DNA of 43,237 nt. Origin: an uncultured Lentisphaerota bacterium (lineage in GTDB: Bacteria > Verrucomicrobiota > Kiritimatiellia > CAIQIC01). Below, piece by piece: positions 31,854-40,468 of the stretch; the stretch's first letter is position 1, and every line of letters starts with the position of its first letter. The notes beneath the pieces were generated by a model that saw nothing but the letters and a program-made list of their open reading frames with translations, was not told the DNA's origin and ran no database searches. Location: the NCBI GenBank assembly GCA_903889245.1, contig CAISWQ010000041.1:1-43237 (forward strand). The letters are read 5' to 3'. A program made the translations under genes and the position numbers.

Positions 31854-34800
31854 TCAATTGGGTGGTGCGGCGAGGGTCTGGCGAAGGGCCTGCAGGAGGG
31901 TGGAGGCGGGATAGGGCTTTTGCAGGTAGTTGAATTTTTTCTCGGCGATGGAACTCCAGCGCGACCGTTCGTCGCTATAGCCGCTGCACAGCAGGACGGG
32001 CAGGGTGGAGCGCCGCGCGCGGAGTCGCTCGGCCAGTTCGATGCCGGTAAAATCGGGCAGGACGACATCGCTAAAGAGCAGATCAAACGCGCCCCCGGTT
32101 TGTTCCCACTGGTCCAGCGCCTCCTGTGCGTTGACACAAAGAGTGACCTTGTAACCGGCCTTGAGACACACCCGGTGGGCCAAGGCGCGGACACTGGGCT
32201 CATCCTCCACAAGCAGCAGGCGCTCGCCTTGGCCGCGTTCCAGGGCGGTACCCGTGCCCCGCGCTGGCCGGACAGCCACGGCAGGCTCAACCATGTGAGC
32301 AGGCAGATAAATCTTGAAAGTACTGCCCAAGCCTTCCTGACTATAGACATGAATCCAACCCTGGCTCTGCTTGACAATGCCATAGATTACGGCCAAGCCC
32401 AGACCGGTGCCCTTGCCAAGGCCCTTGGTGGTGAAGAAGGGTTCAAAGATGTGTTCCTGAATTTCACGGCTCATGCCTTGGCCGGTGTCGGATACCGCCA
32501 GGCATACATAATATCCCTGCTGGGTCTCGGGCATGGCGGAGAGATCATGTTCATGGAATTCGATTCCGCTGGTACGGAAGGTCAAGTCGCCACCGTTGGG
32601 CATGGCATCACGCGCGTTGACCGCCAGATTCATGATGATCTGGTGGACCTGTCCGGGGTCGGCTACGGTGCGCGGCAGGGCCGGGTCCAATTGCATATGA
32701 ATATGGACATCCTCGCCCAGCAGGCGGCGCAACATTTTTTCGGAGTCGGCCAAGATCTTGTTCAGATCGAGTACGCGTGGCGTGATCATCTGCTTGCGGC
32801 TGAAAGCGAGCAACTGGTGGGTCAAGTCGGCGGCATGTTGGCCGGCCTTCTGGATTTCCAGCAGGTCGCTGTGGCGTTTGTCTTCCACGGGCGTAGCGGT
32901 CAACAGCAGGTCGGTGAAGCCAAGGATGGTCTGCAACACGTTGTTGAAATCGTGGGCCACGCCACCCGCCAGCCGGCCGATGGAGTCCATTTTCTGCGTC
33001 TGTCGCAATGATTCTTCCAGGGCCCGCCGTTCGGAAACATCCTGCTTGATGGCGATGAAGTGGCTGACCTCGCCCTGCTTATCCTGGACGGGCGTGATGG
33101 TCATCTCCTCGGTGTAGAGCGTGTCATCCTTGCGTTTGTTGATCAGTTCACCATGCCAGACTTCGCCGGCGAGAATGGTTTCCCACAGCTTTTGGTAAAA
33201 AAGGTTCTCGTTTTGGCCGGATTTAAGCACCCGCGGATTCTGACCGATGGCTTCGGCTGCGCTGTAACCGGTCAGCTTGGTGAAAGCCTCGTTAACCCAC
33301 AGCATCTGTCCCTTGCGATCTGCTATCACGATGCCATTGGCCGCGGCCTGTAACATGGCCGATTGCAAGCGCAGTTGTTCCTCGGCTTGACGGGTTTGAG
33401 TGATATCGCGCATGACACAGTGAGTCTGCTTGAAACGCCCGTCCATATCATGGGTAATGAGGCCATCGAAAGAGGCCAGCAGTAACGAGCCATCCTTGCG
33501 CTGCAATTTGAATTCAACGCCATGTGCTTCGCCCAGTTCCATGAATTTGGCAAAGCGTGCAGGAAACAACTCGCGGCTTTCCGCTGTCAGGAAGTCACCG
33601 AGCCAGTGTCCAATGATTTCCTCACGGGAATAACCGGTCATGGCCAACCATGTCTGGTTGACATCGAGGAAGCGACCTTCGTTGTCCAGCGACTGGTAGC
33701 CAATGGGTGCTTGGTCGAAGAGTTGGCGAAAATGCTCGCGGCTCTCGCGGAGGGCGGTATGGGCCAGAATCCGTTCCGTGATGTCTTCAAAAACCGTTGC
33801 AAAGAAACCTTTCTGCGGGGCATATACCTTGATACGGAAATGTTTCTTCAGCGGCGCAAAATATTCCTCAATAGTGAGAGCTTCCTGGGTTTGAGCAACC
33901 TTTGCATAGTTTTCCAGATAGGGTGCCGCCGGGATTCCATAGGCTTCTGTTGCTCGTTTGCCGATGACGGCAATGCGTGATAGTCCGGTCTGGGTTTCAA
34001 AGGCAGGGTTGACGTCCAAAATAACATAGTCCTGCGGTTGACCGTTCGCGTCATAGATCATGCGGTGTACCGCCATGCCCTCGGTCATGGTGGTAAAAAG
34101 TGAGTGGAATCGGACCTCGCTCTCCCGCAGAGCGTCCTCGGTTTTTTTGAGGTCGGTGATGTCAATCAGGAAGCCTTCCGCCCCCGTGATCCGTCCCTGC
34201 TCCCTGACGGGGTTGGCCGAGAACGTGTGATAGCCGGTGGCACCGTCCCGGCCTCTGCGGGAGAAGGTGCCGGTGGTGATGACCTCGCCGGCCATCAGGC
34301 GTTCGAAGATCTGCTCCGCGGCTGGCAGATCCTGGGGGAGTTGTGTCAGGGCAAAAGGCTGGCCGACCACCTCTTCCGGGGCTGTAAACCCATGCATGCG
34401 CAACCAGGCGCTGTTCACCTGGGCGAACCGGCCCTGCTGATCCAGGCGGAAGTAACCACTCGCGGCGTGTTCAATGGTGGTCCGGAAGTGTGCCTCGCTT
34501 TCCTGCAGCGCTTTTTCCGTTTGTACCCGCAGTTGCTCACTGGCCAGATGATCCAAGGCAAAGGAAATATCCAGGGCCGCTTCAACCAGGAGCGCCACTT
34601 CCTTTTCTCCAAAGAAATTTGGCTCACTGGCATAAACCTGCACAGCGCCCACGACTTCGTTAGCCAGGCGGATCGGCAGCGAAACCGAGGCGCCAAAGCC
34701 GGCGGCCGCCGCGGCCTCACGCCATGGCAGGGTGCGCGGATCGTGCGCGAAGTCGTTGCAAATATAGGCGCGGCCCTCACGGATCGCCGTGGCGCCGGGC

Positions 34801-36446
34801 CCCTGCCCCTCGGGGCTTGCGTCCATGGCGACGCGGATTTTACGGACATAACCGGTGTCATCGCCATGCGAGGCTACCGGCTCGATCAGGTGGGTCTGAC
34901 GATTCCACCAACCAACCCACGCCATTTTGAATTGGCCGAACTCAATCAGCACCCGGCAGACTTCCCGGAACAGTTCGTCGCGGGACCGTACGCGCACAAT
35001 GGATTGATTGACTTGGCTCAAGGCGGCATAGAGCCGGTTCAGGCGCGTGATTTCCTGCTCATGGGCCTTGCGTTCCGTGATATCGCGGATGATCGCCTGG
35101 TAGTATTTCACGCCCTCCACCTCGATCAGCCGCATGCTCACTTCCACCGGGAAGGTGGTCCCATCCTTGCGCTGGTGCAGGGTTTCCAGCAGCAGGCCGT
35201 TGGTCAGGTTTGAGCCCTGAAGGGTTCTCTCCAAATCATGGCGGGCGGCCGCTGCGCGCAGTTCAAAGACATGCAAACGCAGAAACTCCTCGTGGGCATA
35301 GCCATAGAGTGCGCACGCCCGCTCGTTGACCTCCACAAACTTCAGGTCGGCGTTGGCGAGGGTGATGGCGTCATTCGCAAAGCGGGTCAGGTATTCGAAA
35401 TGGCGCACCAAGGCCTGGCGCTCGCGTTCGAGGGCCAGTTGCTGTTTATAGAAGTTGGAGTGGGACCGGCTGCGCCAGATGAACAGGCTGGCACCGAGAA
35501 TGAGGATCAGCAGCAGGCCGGCGAAACCAAACTGGCGCGAGCGCATTTGCAGGGGGGCGAAAATCTCGTCCGCATCCACCTTGGCCACCAACGCCCAAGT
35601 GGCGTCCGGCACGGGGCGGAAGGAAGAAAGCACCTGCCGGCCGCGATAGTCCAGCCCTTCCAAAGTGCCACTTTGCCCCAGCACGGCCAGCGCTGCCGGC
35701 AGATTGGTCTGGGCCAGCGGCAACCGCAAGGTCAGGGCCGTGTTGGTGTAGTGGCGCAGTTCGTTCAGATAGACGACCTCCTCACCCTCGCGGCGTACCA
35801 GCAGGGTTTCCGCCGTGGGACTGGGCAACGGCCACGACTGGAGCAACGGGTAAAGGAAACGCCCCGGATCCATGTGCAGGACCAGCACGGCCAGACAGTC
35901 CGCTGTGGGCGGGAGCGACTCGGGTTGTAGGATGGGGACCAGCACGGCCAGATGAATGCTGCCTGTGGGCGAGGAACGATGAAGGTCGGCGAAGACCACC
36001 TCCCGGCGCTGCCGGGCTTGGGCCAGGTTGCTTTGCAGGCAAACTTCCGCCGCATCCAGGCAGTGACCCTCGGCCAAGAGCACCCGGCCCTGCGGGTCGG
36101 TCAGCGCGAGGCCCTCATAGGCTCCCTGCCGGCACCAAGTCTGCAAGAAGCGCACGAGTGGCGCACGGTGTTCCAAGGCTTGCGGATCGCGCAAAAATTG
36201 CTGCACCTGGCGGGCGAGGAGGGGATCCTGATGCAGGAACTGACCGTCGGCGCGGCGCTCCTGCCGCCAGGACGTCAACTCGTGCACTTTGAGTTCGGCT
36301 ATGGCCGCCAGCTCGGCCGTGATCTCGGCGCGCGCGGATGCCATCTGCTGCCGGTACACCTGCCAGAGGAGTGAGCCCAAGATCAACAGCGCCACGCCAA
36401 AGGCGAGGCTCATTCTTCCTACCATGCGGCGTGGCTGGTCATTCAT
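31854..36446 (-). CDS. Multi-PAS/GAF hybrid sensor histidine kinase
   Basis: A 1530-residue inner-membrane hybrid kinase. TM1 about 12-32, an extracytoplasmic sensor region about 35-300 (Cache-like in length), TM2 about 307-325. Cytoplasmic part: PAS about 345-455, GAF about 470-635, PAS about 645-770, PAS about 770-890, PAS about 895-1015, PAS about 1020-1140, then HisKA with the phospho-acceptor H1165 in GGVAHDFNNV, an ATPase domain (VNARDAMPNGGDL, DTGQGMS, GTGLGLAV) and a C-terminal receiver (about 1408-1528) with D1460 in FSDVVLPDFTG. Start at 36446 is backed by AAAGG upstream; an open frame to 36521 adds 25 residues before TM1. No DNA-binding domain is fused, so it must signal to a separate regulator. 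Base composition appears lower in GC than the glycan genes. Confidence 0.95.
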   Translation of the reverse strand: MNDQPRRMVGRMSLAFGVALLILGSLLWQVYRQQMASARAEITAELAAIAELKVHELTSWRQERRADGQFLHQDPLLARQVQQFLRDPQALEHRAPLVRFLQTWCRQGAYEGLALTDPQGRVLLAEGHCLDAAEVCLQSNLAQARQRREVVFADLHRSSPTGSIHLAVLVPILQPESLPPTADCLAVLVLHMDPGRFLYPLLQSWPLPSPTAETLLVRREGEEVVYLNELRHYTNTALTLRLPLAQTNLPAALAVLGQSGTLEGLDYRGRQVLSSFRPVPDATWALVAKVDADEIFAPLQMRSRQFGFAGLLLILILGASLFIWRSRSHSNFYKQQLALERERQALVRHFEYLTRFANDAITLANADLKFVEVNERACALYGYAHEEFLRLHVFELRAAAARHDLERTLQGSNLTNGLLLETLHQRKDGTTFPVEVSMRLIEVEGVKYYQAIIRDITERKAHEQEITRLNRLYAALSQVNQSIVRVRSRDELFREVCRVLIEFGQFKMAWVGWWNRQTHLIEPVASHGDDTGYVRKIRVAMDASPEGQGPGATAIREGRAYICNDFAHDPRTLPWREAAAAAGFGASVSLPIRLANEVVGAVQVYASEPNFFGEKEVALLVEAALDISFALDHLASEQLRVQTEKALQESEAHFRTTIEHAASGYFRLDQQGRFAQVNSAWLRMHGFTAPEEVVGQPFALTQLPQDLPAAEQIFERLMAGEVITTGTFSRRGRDGATGYHTFSANPVREQGRITGAEGFLIDITDLKKTEDALRESEVRFHSLFTTMTEGMAVHRMIYDANGQPQDYVILDVNPAFETQTGLSRIAVIGKRATEAYGIPAAPYLENYAKVAQTQEALTIEEYFAPLKKHFRIKVYAPQKGFFATVFEDITERILAHTALRESREHFRQLFDQAPIGYQSLDNEGRFLDVNQTWLAMTGYSREEIIGHWLGDFLTAESRELFPARFAKFMELGEAHGVEFKLQRKDGSLLLASFDGLITHDMDGRFKQTHCVMRDITQTRQAEEQLRLQSAMLQAAANGIVIADRKGQMLWVNEAFTKLTGYSAAEAIGQNPRVLKSGQNENLFYQKLWETILAGEVWHGELINKRKDDTLYTEEMTITPVQDKQGEVSHFIAIKQDVSERRALEESLRQTQKMDSIGRLAGGVAHDFNNVLQTILGFTDLLLTATPVEDKRHSDLLEIQKAGQHAADLTHQLLAFSRKQMITPRVLDLNKILADSEKMLRRLLGEDVHIHMQLDPALPRTVADPGQVHQIIMNLAVNARDAMPNGGDLTFRTSGIEFHEHDLSAMPETQQGYYVCLAVSDTGQGMSREIQEHIFEPFFTTKGLGKGTGLGLAVIYGIVKQSQGWIHVYSQEGLGSTFKIYLPAHMVEPAVAVRPARGTGTALERGQGERLLLVEDEPSVRALAHRVCLKAGYKVTLCVNAQEALDQWEQTGGAFDLLFSDVVLPDFTGIELAERLRARRSTLPVLLCSGYSDERSRWSSIAEKKFNYLQKPYPASTLLQALRQTLAAPPN

Positions 36447-36624
36447 GGCTGCCTTTCTGCCGCCGGCTCGATGAGGCCGCACCCGCCCCTGCGCATTCTG
36501 CTGCGCCTGTCTCCGCACCATGCCGTGCGCAATTGCCGCGTAAAATACGGGCTGACGGGCTGTGGGTCAACCGTGATGCAAAAAATCTTTGGCGTGTCTT
36601 CAGGTCCGCGAGCGTCGCGCTGTC

Positions 36625-36652
36625 TTGACTGCGCGGGTTGTGCGGCTACCAT
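36625..36652 (+). promoter_or_regulatory. Sigma-70-like promoter, leaderless architecture
   Basis: TTGACT (36625-36630), 16-bp spacer, TACCAT (36647-36652). Transcription is expected near 36659, only 2-3 nt before ATG 36662, and no ribosome-binding sequence is present. Confidence 0.6.
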
Positions 36653-36661
36653 GCGCGCGTG

Positions 36662-38476
36662 ATGTCCAACCGATTAGTCTGGGTCCTGCTGTTGGCCGCG
36701 GGGCTGCTCGCCACCCTGCCGGTCGCGGCGGTGCCGCAGCCCGGCCAGAAACTCGCGCCGGCGGATTTGCTGCGCGCGACCGAGCAGGCGCTCGCGAGCG
36801 GCCAGTTCGCGCCGCACATGGACTACCTCGATAACCTGCTGCTGACCCACTTCAAGCCGGCGCCGAACCTGGCCGGCATGGCCGCGTGGGAGAAGGTGCT
36901 GGCCGACGAGGTCGCCCTGCTCGCCATCGCGCAGTCGGCCGTGATCCACCAGGTGACGCCGGACACGCTGGCCGACCTGGCCAAATCTGACTCCAAAATG
37001 CCAGCGTTCCTGAAATGGTTTCTCGGCGACCGCGAGGCGCTCGAAGCCTACCTCATCACCATCAAACCGGAGAACGAGCCGGCCAAGGTGTTCCCGATCT
37101 GGAGCCGGCTCTGGAACAAGGACCCCGCCGACGGCGCGAAGTATAAGCACCTCGCGCTGGCCTGCGCGGTGGTCTTCGATAAACCGCTGCGCGTCTCGCG
37201 CGAGCTCGATCCGCGCGGCGCGGTGGACGTGGACGAGCGCTATGACTACTACCGGACCCAGGACAAGGCGAACAAGCTCAAGACCGACCTGGCCAAGCTG
37301 CCGGCCAGCGAACTGATCTGGGTCGTGGACGCGCCCGTGCCGACCTCCGAGCTGGAGTGGGCGCTCAAGAACGTCCGCCTCCCGCGCGACGGCTGGGGCC
37401 GCGCCTACAGCATGATCGAATATCGGATGGCGAAGATCGCGCAGGGCGGCGACTTCTATGACAACTACACGCTGGCGGAAATCCTCAAGAAGGGCGGCAC
37501 CTGCGGCGACCAGGCCTACTTCGCCGCGCTGACCGCGAAGGCCAGCGGCATCCCCGCGATCATGCTGGTCGGCGAGGGCCAGCGCGGCGGCCACGCCTGG
37601 TTCGCGTTCAAGGGGACGCAAAAATGGAACATGAACGCCGGCCGCTACCAGAGCGACCAGTACGTCGCCGGCTACGCGACCGATCCCCAGACGCGCCACG
37701 CGCTCAAGGACCACATGCTCAACTTCCTCGCCGACAGCCAGCGGCACACCTCGCTCTATGACAAGGCCAACCGCCTCGCCTGGCTCGCGGGCCTCCAACT
37801 CGCGCGCGGCCAGACCGCGCCGGCCGGCGCGCTGCTCGAACTCGCCGTCGTCACCGGCCCGCGCAACATGACCGCGTGGAACGCCTACCTCGACTTTCTC
37901 GAACAGACCAACGCGCCCAAGGAGCGCTGGAAGGCCGTCGTGCAGCAGGCGCGCTACAACTTCCGCGGCTACCCCGACATGCTCACCCGCCTCGACAAGC
38001 TGGAGACCGAGACCGTCCTCGATGCGAACAAGATTGATGACATCCTCAAGTCACTGCGCACCCAGGTCCGCAAACTCGAGGCGCGCAGCAGCGCGCGCAG
38101 CGACCTGATCCTCGAAACCGTCGAGCGCCACATCAAGCTCCTGCGCGCCGCCGATGGCGCCCCGGCCGCGTTGACCATCTACGACAAGACGCTCAAGGAA
38201 TTCGGCGACGAGGTCCCCGTCTTCGAGGCGCTCGCCGTCCGCTACTTCAAGTGCGCGCAGGAAAACAAGGCGACGAAGAAGGCCCTCGACACCATCGAGG
38301 CCGTCTTTCGCAAGAACTACAGCACGGCCAAGGGCGATTTCTTCTCGCGCCAGACGCAGGTCAAGCTGTTCAGCCTGCTCGCGGGTTTCTTTCAGGCCGA
38401 CGGCCAGGCCCAGAAGGCCGCCAGCTACCAGAAGAAAGCCGCCGACCTCGACAAGCGCAACGTCCCGCGCGGCTGA
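36662..38476 (+). CDS. Secreted transglutaminase-like protein with TPR-like C-terminus
   Basis: A 604-residue exported protein, signal about 1-23 (ATG 36662; the frame opens earlier at 36638 but the signal starts here). A transglutaminase/papain-like core has GGTCGDQAYFAAL with Cys281, and GGHAWFAF with His311, spaced as in the bacterial transglutaminase-like superfamily; the third residue is not assignable. Residues about 360-600 are helical with TPR-like repeats (ALTIYDKTLKEFGDEVPVFE, ALDTIEAVFRKNY). Likely a protease or peptide-modifying enzyme acting outside the cytoplasm. Followed after 112 bp, across array G, by a C39-like protease gene in the same direction. The promoter architecture suggests a leaderless transcript. 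Confidence 0.78.
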   Translation: MSNRLVWVLLLAAGLLATLPVAAVPQPGQKLAPADLLRATEQALASGQFAPHMDYLDNLLLTHFKPAPNLAGMAAWEKVLADEVALLAIAQSAVIHQVTPDTLADLAKSDSKMPAFLKWFLGDREALEAYLITIKPENEPAKVFPIWSRLWNKDPADGAKYKHLALACAVVFDKPLRVSRELDPRGAVDVDERYDYYRTQDKANKLKTDLAKLPASELIWVVDAPVPTSELEWALKNVRLPRDGWGRAYSMIEYRMAKIAQGGDFYDNYTLAEILKKGGTCGDQAYFAALTAKASGIPAIMLVGEGQRGGHAWFAFKGTQKWNMNAGRYQSDQYVAGYATDPQTRHALKDHMLNFLADSQRHTSLYDKANRLAWLAGLQLARGQTAPAGALLELAVVTGPRNMTAWNAYLDFLEQTNAPKERWKAVVQQARYNFRGYPDMLTRLDKLETETVLDANKIDDILKSLRTQVRKLEARSSARSDLILETVERHIKLLRAADGAPAALTIYDKTLKEFGDEVPVFEALAVRYFKCAQENKATKKALDTIEAVFRKNYSTAKGDFFSRQTQVKLFSLLAGFFQADGQAQKAASYQKKAADLDKRNVPRG

Positions 38477-38477
38477 C

Positions 38478-38524
38478 TTCCAAGCCTTGGAAAAACCGGC
38501 CGCTCCGCTTTCCAATCCCTGGAA
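38478..38524. repeat. Palindrome array G (two copies, 32-bp period)
   Basis: Copies lie at 38478-38492 and 38510-38524, centres 32 bp apart. It begins 1 bp after the transglutaminase-like stop and ends 30 bp before the -35 of the next gene, the only array here in front of a plus-strand gene other than array A. Confidence 0.88.
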
Positions 38525-38554
38525 GAGGGCCGTGTGGTCACCCGCAAAATTTTT

Positions 38555-38582
38555 TTGCGCTATGTCAGAGGGCTGCTATCAT
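38555..38582 (+). promoter_or_regulatory. Sigma-70-like promoter, leaderless architecture
   Basis: TTGCGC (38555-38560), 16-bp spacer, TATCAT (38577-38582), then 6 nt to ATG 38589, so transcription would start at or within one base of the start codon. Same arrangement as at 36625-36652. Confidence 0.6.
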
Positions 38583-38588
38583 ACGGCC

Positions 38589-39632
38589 ATGAAAAAACAT
38601 CTGCTCCTCGCCGCCGTCGCCGGCTGCTGGCTGACCGCCGCCGCCGCGCCCACCCCCGCGTTGCCGTCCAGCCATTTCATCGCCAACGTGCCCTGGCACG
38701 AGCAGATGAACGGCCTGTTCTGCGGGCCGGCGTCCCTCCAGATCGTCTTCGATTACTGGGGGCCGGCGCCCGCGCAGAAGGCCATCGCCAATGTCGCGCG
38801 CAGTTCCTCCATCGGCACCTGGAGCTACGACATCCAGCGCGCGGGCCACTTCAGCCTGTTGAGTGCTGCGCAAGGCAGCTTCTTCCCCAACGAGGTCCCG
38901 ACCGCCGGCTTCCCGGAGCGGCCGCTGGGCTACGCCTCCTTCTCCTATGCCGCGCCGACGTTCTGGCTCGCTGAACTCAAGGCGCTGATCGCGGCGGATA
39001 TCCCCGTCATCATGCTGATGCACTACGCTCCCGACGGCACGGGCGGCGGCCACTACCGCGTCGCCATCGGCTACGACGACGCGCAGGGCGTGCTCTACTT
39101 CAGTGACCCGTGGGGCCGCGACCTGAAATATCTGCCCGGCCTGCCCGGCGTCATCGCGTGGACCTATGCCGAGGTGGCCACGGGCTGGAACTATGTGGCC
39201 TACGGCACGCCGCAGCCGTTCTTCGGCGTCGCGCTCATGCCGTGGAAAGTGGACGTGCAGACCAAGGGCCAGATGAAGGTTGGCAACACCATCACGGTGA
39301 CGGCGAGCGTGACCTATCCGTGCCCGGCGCCGTTCAGCCCTCTGCAATTTCCAGCCAGCGACGCGAGCGCAAGCCTCGCGCTGCCCGCCGGCCTGTCGCT
39401 GCTCGGCGCGCAGACGGTCGCGCTCGGCAATATGGGCGCCGGCACGACGAAGACCGTGTCATGGCAAGTGCGTGTGGATCAGGTGCCCGCCGCGGGCGCG
39501 GCGCTCACCGTGCAGGCGGGCGGCTTGGTTTCCGGTGCCGTGCCGGAAGCCAACTGGACCGGCCAGAGCCAGTCCTATCCGCCCTACAGCTACACCGACC
39601 TGATCGGCGGCTCCGGTTCGCTCAAGTTCTGA
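38589..39632 (+). CDS. Secreted C39-like cysteine protease domain protein
   Basis: A 347-residue exported protein with signal about 1-20 (ATG 38589; the upstream frame to 38487 only translates palindromes). The peptidase_C39-like core has LFCGPASLQIV with Cys45, GGGHYRVAIGYDD with His155 and SDPWGRDL with Asp173, in the right order for the papain-like triad. Residues about 230-345 are a beta domain with repeats reminiscent of cell-surface adhesion modules (VGNTITVTASVTY). No transporter domain is fused, unlike bacteriocin-export C39 proteins, so a secreted protease is more likely. Followed by a Rho-independent terminator. Confidence 0.82.
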   Translation: MKKHLLLAAVAGCWLTAAAAPTPALPSSHFIANVPWHEQMNGLFCGPASLQIVFDYWGPAPAQKAIANVARSSSIGTWSYDIQRAGHFSLLSAAQGSFFPNEVPTAGFPERPLGYASFSYAAPTFWLAELKALIAADIPVIMLMHYAPDGTGGGHYRVAIGYDDAQGVLYFSDPWGRDLKYLPGLPGVIAWTYAEVATGWNYVAYGTPQPFFGVALMPWKVDVQTKGQMKVGNTITVTASVTYPCPAPFSPLQFPASDASASLALPAGLSLLGAQTVALGNMGAGTTKTVSWQVRVDQVPAAGAALTVQAGGLVSGAVPEANWTGQSQSYPPYSYTDLIGGSGSLKF

Positions 39633-39656
39633 TGTGTGTTTCTTTGGTTCAGTGAT

Positions 39657-39688
39657 GAGGGGCGGCGATGAACCGCCCCTCTGCTTTT
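39657..39688 (+). terminator. Rho-independent terminator
   Basis: GAGGGGCGG (39657-39665) pairs with CCGCCCCTC (39673-39681) around a 7-base loop, followed by TGCTTTT. It lies 24 bp after the C39-like stop and marks the left edge of the AT-richer toxin module. Confidence 0.85.
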
Positions 39689-39747
39689 GCCAGTAGCCGC
39701 ACTCGTGAGAGCGGCGGAGGAGAAAACGGTTCCCGATTGCGGACAAT

Positions 39748-40188
39748 TTATGAGGCAGGAGCCGAGCCTGTTGGCTCAAGCAAGCGGAGAATCGTAGCGC
39801 ATAATTCTCCGTATTCGCGCTCTTCCTGGCCGTACAGGCGGACGGCCAGACTGAAATTGATGGCAACATTGTTAAAGACACGCATGATTGGCATTTCATC
39901 CGTCCCGACAACAGGCGCGAAAGCTCCGAAAGCTGACGCAATAATTTGGGCCGATATACCATCGGGAGCGATCACGTCGAGATAGCTCATAACCGTATTG
40001 CCACCCTGTGCCATGGAACAATGCTTGTTTGCTAGCGTGCCAGGCTCATTAGCGGTCACACGCTCAATGTCTGCCGCCGTCCAAGCTGACGTGACGTGAT
40101 GCGCCTGAAAACCTTGGAGGTACAGAAACGCATTGATGCCGGTTTCTCCGGTTTCCTGCCGCGACACTCGATGTGCTGTTGCGTACAT
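39748..40188 (-). CDS. Unassigned 146-residue protein, third gene of the toxin-like module
   Basis: A soluble 146-residue protein with no signal or membrane segment. I do not recognise the family. It has an alternating hydrophobic pattern (ITAEQIIASAFGAF-like helix near the middle; VAINFSLAVRLYGQEE) and Cys at about 57 and 131. A GTGAGG sequence, partly formed by the stop codon of the previous gene, stands 8 nt before ATG 40188, so the two are linked with a 7-bp gap. As the last gene of a probable toxin operon it could be an immunity protein or a partner subunit. The local GC content is lower than in the surrounding genes, consistent with transfer. Confidence 0.6.
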   Translation of the reverse strand: MYATAHRVSRQETGETGINAFLYLQGFQAHHVTSAWTAADIERVTANEPGTLANKHCSMAQGGNTVMSYLDVIAPDGISAQIIASAFGAFAPVVGTDEMPIMRVFNNVAINFSLAVRLYGQEEREYGELCATILRLLEPTGSAPAS

Positions 40189-40195
40189 CTCAGCC

Positions 40196-40468
40196 TCACG
40201 CAGCTACCAGATGACGTGCGGGGATGCGTTCGTTCACGTTCACTTTATTATCCCTCAATAAGGCTTGGGCAAGCAAACCCACAACATCCTCCTTGGGTGC
40301 AGGCTCGGCCGAAAGCATGGCCTGTTCTGCATCGCTCAAGGCCTGCCATGCGGCGTCCATTTCATCAAGAACGCGCCGTTCTTCCTCGGATGGTTTGCCA
40401 AAGTGAATCAACCGCACCCATGTCAAGCGGACGTCAAGCGCCCGATACATTTCCAAAGCTCTACTCAT
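40196..40468 (-). CDS. Small conserved-type protein, candidate antitoxin/immunity partner
   Basis: A 90-residue all-helical protein starting MSRALEMYRALDVRLTW, with a GKPSEEERRVLDEMDAAWQA segment followed by LSDAEQAMLSAE. This pattern, an L-x2-x2-W-x2-LS-x3-E motif, is found in many small bacterial hypothetical proteins. ATG 40468 overlaps the stop of the Tse2-like gene (ATGA), and AGGTGG lies 6 nt upstream, so it is coupled to that gene. Its pairing with a toxin-like gene suggests an antitoxin or immunity role, but no function has been shown to my knowledge. Confidence 0.6.
   Translation of the reverse strand: MSRALEMYRALDVRLTWVRLIHFGKPSEEERRVLDEMDAAWQALSDAEQAMLSAEPAPKEDVVGLLAQALLRDNKVNVNERIPARHLVAA

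Noticed and set aside
39459-39962. A 167-codon minus-strand frame opposite the C39-like gene end
   Set aside because: It runs across the terminator and into the coding region of two opposing genes, and has no signal of its own.
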